Assembly (NCBI GenBank): GCA_943735955.1
Contig: OX030960.1
Span: 6,914,351 to 6,978,350 of the forward strand
DNA from: Piscicola geometra
Taxonomy: Eukaryota > Annelida > Clitellata > Hirudinida > Piscicolidae
DNA: 64,000 bases
Reading direction: 5' to 3'
Shown piece after piece: positions 46,027 through 64,000 of the stretch (positions within the stretch are counted from its first letter, which is position 1; the number at the start of each line of letters is the position of its first letter). The notes beneath the pieces are model-generated. The model ran no database searches, had not been told where the DNA came from, and saw nothing but the letters and a program-made list of their open reading frames with translations. Position numbers and translations under genes: made by a program.

Positions 46027-48183
46027 ATGATTGCTCAAAGTTTAATACAAAAACAAAAATTCAAGAGAAAAAACATTATAAATAATTTCAAAGATGCAGA
46101 ATGTTTGCTTAAAAACAAAAAGAGCTTGAAGCACAAGCTAAAGAAGAAAATAGTTGGAAATGAATTAGTGGAAAATGAAAGTGAATTTTGTGAAAAAGAA
46201 TGTAATAACGATCATAAAGAAAATGACCACGTATGTTAACCTAATAAATTTACAAATGGAGTTTAAATTGAAAAAACTTTTTCTTTAATGTGATCAGATT
46301 TTTTTATGCAATAAAAAAAATTAATTTTCATGTATTTATTATTTTGTTAATTTTCACAAGTTGAGGCTACAAGAGGACCTGTCAGAAATGTCCTTTGGAG
46401 ATCTCATCAGCCTCAAGAACAAGCTCGGCACTAAAGTGTCCTATTCTTACTTTTAGTAAAACGAAATCTAAAATTGTTAATTAATTGAATACAGTTTTAT
46501 TTATAATTAAAAGTGAAAGAATTAAACTAATAGTTTAACAGTTAAACTTTAACTAGTATTCATATAAGTTGTGCTTGTGTTCACCTGTCTTTCAAACATG
46601 TAATCTCTTTTACCTATAAATAAAACCCTGTTTCAATTGCTTTCCAGGTTCAATTCTACAGCATTCAAGACTGGCCACACTTCAAAGAAGGATGATGATG
46701 ATACTGATGATGAAAATGAAGAGCCTCCTGTTGTGAAAAAGAATAAAACCATGCAAGTATCGAGAATGAATGATGTCGCGGATGTGGTAGCTGCAGCATT
46801 ATATTTAGCTATACTTGAGAAATGGATTTGTCTTGGAATTAATTACCGATTTACTTGATTCAAAAGGCATAGATTTTCCATACTTTATAATGTAGTTAGA
46901 TCGGTTTCTTATTATATTCGACACACACGAAATATCTTCACTGGTGCCCACAACTTTCTCCAACTTCCACACAGGCCTCTGGAAGTATCATCCAAGCTGA
47001 AAGGCAAAAGAAGGAAGGCTGCATTCTCAGTCAAGTCTCATGTAAGTTCTATGTAATTATAATAATTCTATAAATAATAATGGTAAAATGTTTGTGCCAG
47101 TATGCACCTGGATTTAACATACTGAACCTTCTTTTTTCATACTTATCTTTAATTATTTTTTTATGGTCACCAGGTGGCGAGGGATCCTCGATTTGAGGAG
47201 GCGTGTGGTCCCCTCAAGAAGGACCTCTTCCATCGCTCGTACTCTTTCATTGAAGACTTGCGAGTGAACGAGAGAAAGGTTTCTGTTTCACTCGTACATG
47301 AATGAGTACTCAATAGTTTAGCAATTCTTGTGAGGCACTACATGCACTTTTGCCTTGGAGCTATATTAAAAAGACATTTAATATATTTATTTTTGTTTTC
47401 ATCACTTATTCCACAATGCACTCTCTTATAGCTCGTACATATGGCATTGATGATTGAGGCAAGCCTATGAATAAGCAAACTGTTGTTTCCTCAGAAACTG
47501 ATGAAGAGTCTCAAAGTTGAGAAGGATCCTGAGGTGAAGGAGAAAATCAAGAAGCTCCTGAAGCAAATGGTATGCAGTGAAGCCAATATTAAGTGGTTAA
47601 AATATAAGTTGTATGCTACTATTATTTTAGTGAATATAAATGTGGTTTTTTATGATATAATGATAATTATACCTATTAAAGCACATGATAATCATTTATA
47701 TAATTATAATTAGCTTGTGCGTAATTGTGTTCAATTTTTCAACCAATTCAGAAACAGCGCGAGAAGAACATGACAGAGCGGAAGGAGGCTGCCGAGAGAG
47801 AGAAGGAGAGAGTGAAGGAGGAGAGGAGGAAGGTGCAGCAGGGAAAGACCCCCTACTTCCTTAAAAAGTGTCAGTGTTCTGTCATCGTATCTTCCCAGTC
47901 TCTCTTATCTCATCCTTCCTAGCCATCACTACCATTGAATCTTTAATCATCGCTACCGGTAAATCATTAGACCACCATTCCCACTAAAGACTCTGTAAAA
48001 AGGCAAATTGATTTTATACGATTATTTGCATGAGATCGTCTTCACACGACAGCGGAGAAGAGGAGGCAGCGTGACGAGGAGGTTCAAGAAAGGCTCTCGA
48101 GGACGGGAGGCTTGCAGAAGTACCTGAAGAAGAAGGACCAGAGGCAGCTGCAGAAGGACCGCAAGAAGATGCCCTTCCTCTGA
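46027..48183 (+). CDS. RRP36: rRNA-processing protein RRP36
   Basis: Nucleolar factor for early cleavages of pre-rRNA leading to 18S rRNA. Exons: 46027-46230, 46361-46437, 46648-46752, 46975-47041, 47174-47278, 47495-47569, 47752-47869, 48053-48183; phases agree, giving 293 residues. Family landmarks: LSEMSFGDLISLKNKLGTK, MPLEVSSK, VARDPRFEEACG, SYSFIEDLR, then a Lys/Glu/Arg-rich helix leading to GKTPYFLKKSEKRRQ and a basic C-terminus. The N-terminal 68 residues are Lys/Asn-rich and not conserved, so the start is less certain. Intron 3 appears to begin with GC (AT/GCAAGT). Two donors (46438, 47870) use the second GT of a GTGT-like sequence. Confidence 0.93.
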
Positions 48184-49127
48184 ACTTGAAGTTGACTTGA
48201 GATGCTCCAAGTCACATAGGTGACAGCGCTCTAATGTGTTGAGAGTTCAATTGACCGAATGGCGTTTGATTAAATAGTTTAATTAATTATTTGTTTATTA
48301 ATGAAAGTAAATAATTTCAAGCTTCAAGAACAATGCCAAGAGTCTCTTATGCATCCTCTCCATTCTCTTCACAGCAGATTGCCTTGTCTGATTTGACCTG
48401 TTGTATTCATTAATGTGTTTTTGCTCTTGATGAGTTCTAATAAACCATTTACCAGTCTCATAACCTGGTTTGACATTTCTGCCTTTTAGCCACTTGTTAT
48501 AGCATCGTGTTTTATAGACTAAGGTAGCTTGGAACTTTTACTCACAAACAAAGCAGTAAATCTAGATCTGTTAAAAATTTAAAGAATGCCATTGTTCTGA
48601 TGAGCTTGCATGTGTTTTCACGGGACCTACAGAGTGGAATTGTGAGCGATCCTCCCTTTGAACTCATCGAGCCCTGTGGAAGAAAGTCCTGGTGCTCTCC
48701 ACAAGCCAAGATGTCGCCATCAACATTTGTTGTGCTTAAGATATAAAACCTGTGAATGCATCAACTGATGTTTCTTGCTAGTTCAACAATTCAAATTTCT
48801 CGCTTAATGAAAGAATTATTCGAAACTCATCACATCTTTTTTTGACAAATAAAATATTGCAATGCGTGAAATTTCTGAGTCAGTTGATGCATCAAAATGC
48901 AAGATCTGAAACTGAACGAAGTATTTATTTGAAAAATCAACCATCAGAACTGTCAACATTTGAAAACTTAATGGAGTTTTAACGTGAGTAAAACTGATTA
49001 GAAACGACAGTAATATGACGAATAAAATAATAGGAAAAATAATGAGTGAATAGACTCAGCACAACAACTCAGAATGCCCCCTCGACAACAGCCCGATTTA
49101 CCGTCTGATATTCCGAAAAAACACACT
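48184..49127. other. Convergent spacer between RRP36 and the coiled-coil gene
   Basis: It holds the 3' ends of both genes. A patch around 48.62-48.74 kb is richer in GC than its surroundings, but I find no open frame with a recognisable domain on either strand. Confidence 0.5.
48439..48444 (+). terminator. Polyadenylation signal for RRP36
   Basis: AATAAA lies about 255 bases after the RRP36 stop codon, and nothing closer matches as well. Confidence 0.4.
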
Positions 49128-54602
<5,475 letters not shown>

Positions 54603-54917
54603 TTCAAATATATATTTTACTTGATTAAACGAAAATACTTAAAAGAAAAGATTATTGCCTAAAGATCGAAAAACTCAAGTGGTTAGACGTCTGCTAGGTA
54701 ATGAGGGAAACGCTGGGTACTACTATTTATTTTAATATTTTAAACAATTATTTTAAATGAATATAAATTAAAAAAATTTTAAAAATCACTTTAACTTATA
54801 ATTATTTAATTAAAATTACAATTTATTTTAAAAAATACTCAAATAAGTCTTATTTTAATTTTCACCCTGCTCCAAGATCCTTTTTCAGAGAACAAGATTT
54901 AACTACCATTTATTTAC

Positions 54918-55136
54918 TTTAGTATAATGATGCATCGTGTCTGTGAGGACAATGGAATCTTTCGCGCTGTGGCTGGACGAGAAGGCGACAACTTTGTCAT
55001 CAGATTTACAAAGCGGACTCTTTATATTCATGATTTTCTCCAGACATTCGTCTGATACCTTCAGAGGCACGCTCGTTAACAACGGTGAGCAGTGCATCAA
55101 AGTCATTCTTTTGGAGCGCATCACTGCATCGAACAC
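54918..55136 (-). CDS. Possible orphan or alternative first exon
   Basis: An open frame of 73 codons starts with ATG at 55136 and ends at a donor-like AAA/GTAAAT. The sequence (MFDAVMRSKRMTL, then SDECLEKIMN) is not low in complexity. It lies just upstream of the coiled-coil gene on the same strand and could be its true N-terminus. However, it ends in phase 0, and the only acceptors I see before 54602 need phase 1. It may be spurious or spliced through an exon I missed. Confidence 0.3.
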
Positions 55137-55759
55137 TCCAGATAATCAATTAACTCACTAAATCACTAATTATTATTTGTATAGCGCCCTTTAGAAGTGA
55201 AAAAAAGCGCTAACTTCTAAACGATTGAATTAAGTCATTTCAGAGAAAGAGAACGGAGTAGAGTGCGTGTTGGCGATTCTATTATCTTATTACATTTTAA
55301 TGAAATAATTAATTAACTCACGAAAAGTGAAAATAATTACAAAGATGAAGGCTAAATTATTTTTGTTAAAGAATAATTATGGTGATAATGATGAAATATG
55401 GTTGTAAAGCCTGTCATAAAGAGAGTTAGAAAAACCGTGAAGAACGAGCAATCAGCATAAGGATCCTCTAGTGAATATTCATCCCATCTATTGAGTATTC
55501 ATCCCACCTATTGAATATTCATAATGATTCTTGCGTCAATGTGCAAAATAACTTCGCCTTAAAGACCATCTTGATGCTGATGCTGCGAAATTATGCAAAA
55601 GAAATGCGCCTAAATGATTAGAAGAGCAGCTTGAAGCACTTATATTTCAACGATTTGAAATTATAAAATGAATTTAATTTGAAGGACACCTTTGAATCTT
55701 GGTCAAATAATCATACGAAGAAGCTGAACATCCCAGTCGACACCACGCCTAACAAACAT
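55137..55759. other. Spacer between the coiled-coil and Derlin genes
   Basis: It contains a GTATAGCGCCC tail near 55.18 kb, in the orientation of a minus-strand LINE/SINE 3' end. Near 55.47-55.53 kb are three tandem units of about 21 bases around GAATATTCATCCCATCTATT. The 3' end of the Derlin transcript should lie here. Confidence 0.55.
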
Positions 55760-56473
55760 TCAACCAGCCCCACCCCCTCTCGCTTCATCATTATCTCTAT
55801 CTTCTCCCCTCTCCTCAGGCCTTCCTTCTCTTCCCCAGTTGAAGCCCCCTGGCATGTCCTCTCTCTCCACTCCTGCTGCATACGTTTCCTCTGGCGCTGG
55901 ATCGAACATCCACTTCCTGCCGCCAATTTAAATAATTATATTGCATCGGATCTGTATTCAACCAATCACCACCAGCCCATTAATCAATTATAAATCCACG
56001 CACTTAGTCACCCTAATTCGTCCATTAATCTATTCTTTCATCCTCTCATCAACCATTTATTCATTCAGAATTCATCCACCCACTCATCAACCCTCTATCC
56101 ATTCATCCATCAATAATCCGTCTATTCATCAATCATTGACCTACTCATCAGCCATCCATCCATTCATTCACCTATACACGCACCCAATCATCAACCATCC
56201 ACACATTAATAATCTATCCATTCATCCACCCACCAATCAACCATCCATCCATCTATTCATTCATCCACCTTCTCATCATCCATCCACCCACTCATCATCC
56301 ATCCATCTATTCATTCTTCCACGCACTCATCCACCCTCCATCCATCCATCCATCCATCCATCCATCCATGGACGCACAGTATGCCAGGCGTAATGAGTAT
56401 TTTGAAGCCACCAGGCTGGTTCGGAAACACGTCTTCAAGAAAGAAGTATATGTGGCCCACTGCGATGCCTGTG

Positions 56474-56539
<66 letters not shown>

Positions 56540-58652
56540 TGTGTGTGTGTGTGTGTTAGTGAGTGTGTTGGTGGGTGTTTCTAGTGGTGGTGGTGATGAT
56601 GATTGCAAGATGGAAGAAAAGAAAACAGTAAATATAGAGTGGAATGTTTGGAGTCAATAGATGAAACTTGCCAACAAGGCATAAAAAAACAAATACATCA
56701 TGGCTTTAAAAAGAAAATTAGTAGCTTATAAGTACAAATAAAAAAACTATAAAAAAACATTTAAAGACGAAAAAAACTGTAGAACCATAAAAACAACCAA
56801 CAACAACAACCAAATCACCAACAACAAGAACACACCCACAAACACCAAAAAAACAAGCCACCCTACAACTCACCCATCAGATCGACGACGATTGAGTTGC
56901 CGAGGAGGAAGGAGAAGGCGAGCAGTACCCAGGGCAGGAAGGGCGCCTGGAAGTTGAGGAGACCCAAGAAGTTCATGCGCACAAAGGGATTCCGTCTGCT
57001 CCACACGTAACTTTGGGGTCATGGTTGTGGTTGTGGTATGGTGGTGATGGTAGTGGTGATGGTTGTGGTATGGTAGTGGTGATGGTAGTGGTGATGGTAG
57101 TGGTGATATTGATGGTTATGGTAGTGGTTTTGGTATGGGGTGAGGGTAGTGGTTTTGGTAGTGGTGATGATTTCTATTAATGGTGAAGTGGTTGTGTGTG
57201 GATTGGTGATGATGATTATGGTGGGATGGTGATGGTGGGGTGATGATGATGTTGATGATGATGTCTATTTATGGTCCATTGAGAAGTGAGGTGGTTGATG
57301 ATAGTCTATGTAGGTGGGATGGTGTCTATGTAATCATATGTAATTTTCATATGTAATCATATGTAATTTTCACTGAGTTTCAGCACCAAATGTACATCAT
57401 TCCAGAGAAGTTGCATCTTATGTGGGTGATGCCCCTTCAAAGCATTGATTTTTGTCGCCTTTATATTTCAATTTTGTTTGTTTTTTGTTCTTAAATAGGT
57501 TTTTGTGGATAAAGGATTGACATGAAAAGAAGAAGAAGATGAAAACGATGATGAGGACTCACACAAGCATGATTGTAAAGGCGTGGCCGAGGAAAACAAG
57601 ATTGACGAACAGAGCGACTATCTGCAAGGTGGTGGTGACGTGGTGGTGTTAGAGGGAGGTGGTCAAATGGTGATGATATAATATTAATAATAATAATAAT
57701 AAGGGATTGGGACAGATGAAAATTATGATGGTGATGTAAGATGGCAGTGTTTGGTGCATATTATTACTAATATGTTGATGATGCAGCAACGAGAAGCATC
57801 ACGAACACTGGTGAGGATGCCGCCAAAGAGGAACATGAAGACAAAGTCAGCAGATCGGCCCCTGAACGAGCCCTCCTCCAGCATGCGACAGTAGCGGTAT
57901 GTGAAGATGATGTTGAAGAGGAAGTTGAAGCCTAGAGAACCAAAAAACAAAAAGTTTGTCACTAGACGCCATACCTGTGTGTGTGTGTGTGTGTGTATGC
58001 GTGAGTGTGTTTGTGTGTGTGTGTGTGTATGTGTGTGTGTGTATGTGTGTTTGTGTCTGTTTGTTTGTGTGTCTTATTTTTGTTTGTGTATGCATGGTTG
58101 TTTGTTTATGGTGATTAACTGAACTACATTGGTCTGAGAATACTTATCCACTTTGTAAAAATAAATAATAGCACAAAGCCTAAAAAATATAAATATGGGA
58201 TTAAAATAAAATATACAAGGAAAATACTTGAAACTGATAGATGATCAGATCTGGATTGAAGTAGAGCTGGTAGGGAGAGATGATCTCCATTTGCTGTGCA
58301 AGTGTTAGCTTATTTATGCACGTATATGAATGAACAAAATATTCATGTATTTTTGTTTGTCTTGCAAAAAAATTTACTCTCATCATTCTAATTAATTTGT
58401 TTTTTAATAGGCCATCAACATAAAAACTAGAAAAAAACCCCCAATTTGTCAATAAGATGAAAAATTAAAATCTTAAATACTGAAATAGAAGTAACAATAA
58501 ACCGAGTAAGCAAAAAATCAACCACAGCACCAAATCAACTGCAAACTGCAAAAACTCACGACGGCGAAAGAAGTGAGAACGCAGGCGGTAGTGTAGAGTC
58601 GTGTGACCACAGGAACCTCCATGAAGTACCTCTGGAATGTCTGGTGCGCCAT
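55760..58652 (-). CDS. DERL2: Derlin-2/3 family ER protein
   Basis: Multi-pass ER membrane pseudoprotease of the rhomboid fold that helps retrotranslocate misfolded proteins and recruits p97/VCP. Exons: 58652-58560, 58293-58228, 57974-57807, 57621-57563, 57010-56874, 56468-56378, 55916-55760; phases agree, giving 256 residues (Derlin-2 is about 239). Landmarks: [29 protein letters not shown], the WR motif in [44 protein letters not shown], and a GxxxG motif in [17 protein letters not shown]. The tail keeps the p97-binding SHP box (GGFNWG) and then adds a Glu/Arg/Gly-rich extension. The acceptors of exons 3 and 6 abut (AC)n tracts. Derlin-2 and Derlin-3 cannot be separated outside vertebrates. 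Confidence 0.95.
56000..56370. repeat. (ATCC)n/(ATTC)n degenerate satellite
   Basis: Degenerate tetranucleotide array rich in CATCCATC and CATTCATC, becoming pure CATC units just before Derlin exon 6. It fills the last Derlin intron. Confidence 0.9.
56470..56557. repeat. (GT)n at the Derlin exon 6 acceptor
   Basis: Interrupted GT repeat on the plus strand; on the sense strand it is (AC)n running directly into the acceptor AG of Derlin exon 6 (exon starts at 56468). The donor side of this intron is GT-rich. Confidence 0.9.
57020..57265. repeat. (GTGGTGATG)n-like array
   Basis: Degenerate GGTGATGGT/GGTAGTGGT units in a Derlin intron. Confidence 0.85.
57976..58065. repeat. (GT)n at the Derlin exon 3 acceptor
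   Basis: Interrupted GT repeat; on the sense strand (AC)n ends in the acceptor AG of Derlin exon 3 (exon starts at 57974). Confidence 0.9.
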
Positions 58653-59154
58653 GCTGCTCGACCAGCCAGCTCATTCACTTTTTACTCGAAAACACACGTC
58701 AGCTTTATATCTACAGATCTTTAGATTTTCAACTAATCAAAAACAGAGAAAAAATTTTATAATTAGTTTCAGGCTGAAAATTATTTTTATGACTTTAAAA
58801 TAAAATTTACATGAGAAAACAACCACTATTATTTGTGATCAACAGACGTAACATTTTTTACATTTATTTTATTTAAACGATTTTAAAAACTGAAACGTTT
58901 TTTTTCAAAATATTTGTATTTAATAGTTATTGAAACTATTTAATCTAAAAATAATACAACTACAACTATTTTCTCAATTGGATAATGTCAGTCAGTTTTT
59001 AATTACTTTTTCATTTAAAAATAACATTAATAAATTATAATAGTTAATAACTAATTGTTACAAACGATTACAATTCCTCAATCCAAATATAAAACTACAA
59101 AAACACAAATGAAAACATTATTTTTCCTGCACAAACAGTTCGACTGCAATCTCT

Positions 59155-63714
<4,560 letters not shown>

Positions 63715-63789
63715 CTGTGGGCATGATTCCGTGTCAGTATGCTACTTGTCATTACACCATACAGCTAAACTTTCTTGCCCCTACTGCAC

Positions 63790-64000
63790 CACAGTACACC
63801 ACAGTATACCATACTAATCCACACAATACCAAACTAAACCACACAACACCAAACTAAGCCACACACAACACCACACACAGCACCAAACTAAGCCACACAC
63901 AACACAACACACAGCACCACACTAAGCCCCACACAACACCACACACAGCACCAAACTAAGCCACACACAACACCACACACAACACCAAACTAAGCCACAC
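63790..64000. repeat. AC-rich minisatellite with an approximately 34-base unit
   Basis: Units built from ACCAAACTAAGCCACACACA and ACACCACACACAGC repeat to the window edge, preceded by CACCACAGTA units. It lies upstream of the first TAF5 exon seen here, so it is probably intronic. Confidence 0.88.

Noticed and set aside
48620..48745. GC-richer patch as a possible exon
   Set aside because: No frame is open across it with plausible splice sites, and no family is recognisable.

Overview
This is nuclear DNA from an animal, very probably an invertebrate. Every gene is split by GT-AG introns, spacer DNA is very AT-rich, tRNA-derived SINE-like repeats and an L2/CR1-type LINE are present, and the conserved genes are typically metazoan. 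The CNGL-type channel points to an invertebrate, but I cannot name the phylum; a spiralian is a guess. I built all gene models by eye by joining exons whose reading phases agree across splice sites. Exon coordinates are given in each entry.

Layout. 1-9.0 kb: AT-rich DNA with no recognisable gene, two tRNA-like SINE candidates and microsatellites. 9.0-32.4 kb (+): a 16-exon cyclic nucleotide-gated channel gene of the CNGL type. 32.8-34.0 kb (-): a compact three-exon gene for a protein with two CARD-like repeats, convergent with the channel gene. 35.2-40.2 kb: a nested repeat island, made of an L2-like LINE inserted in an older repeat unit, next to a large palindrome whose arms are about 1.4 kb and carry a possible small spliced gene. 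42.0-45.5 kb (-): fumarylacetoacetase in 13 exons. 46.0-48.2 kb (+): RRP36, divergent from FAH across about 535 bp. 49.1-54.6 kb (-): a 17-exon coiled-coil protein, possibly SYCP1-like. 55.8-58.7 kb (-): a Derlin-2/3 gene in 7 exons. 59.2-63.7 kb (-): the WD40 half of TAF5, whose N-terminal exons lie beyond the right edge.

The housekeeping genes serve separate processes: tyrosine breakdown (FAH), 18S rRNA maturation (RRP36), ER-associated degradation (Derlin) and RNA polymerase II initiation (TAF5). Nothing suggests they form a pathway. The landscape changes near 49 kb. To the left, introns are long and AT-rich with little tandem repeat. To the right, nearly every intron contains (AC)n/(GT)n, (ATC)n or minisatellite DNA, often ending exactly at a splice site.

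The most unusual observations are: CNGL intron 11, which starts with a long (GT)n and ends with a long (AC)n and so could pair with itself in RNA; the palindromic element at 37.15-40.2 kb; the tandem-CARD gene; and a SINE that shares its 3' tail with the resident L2-like LINE.
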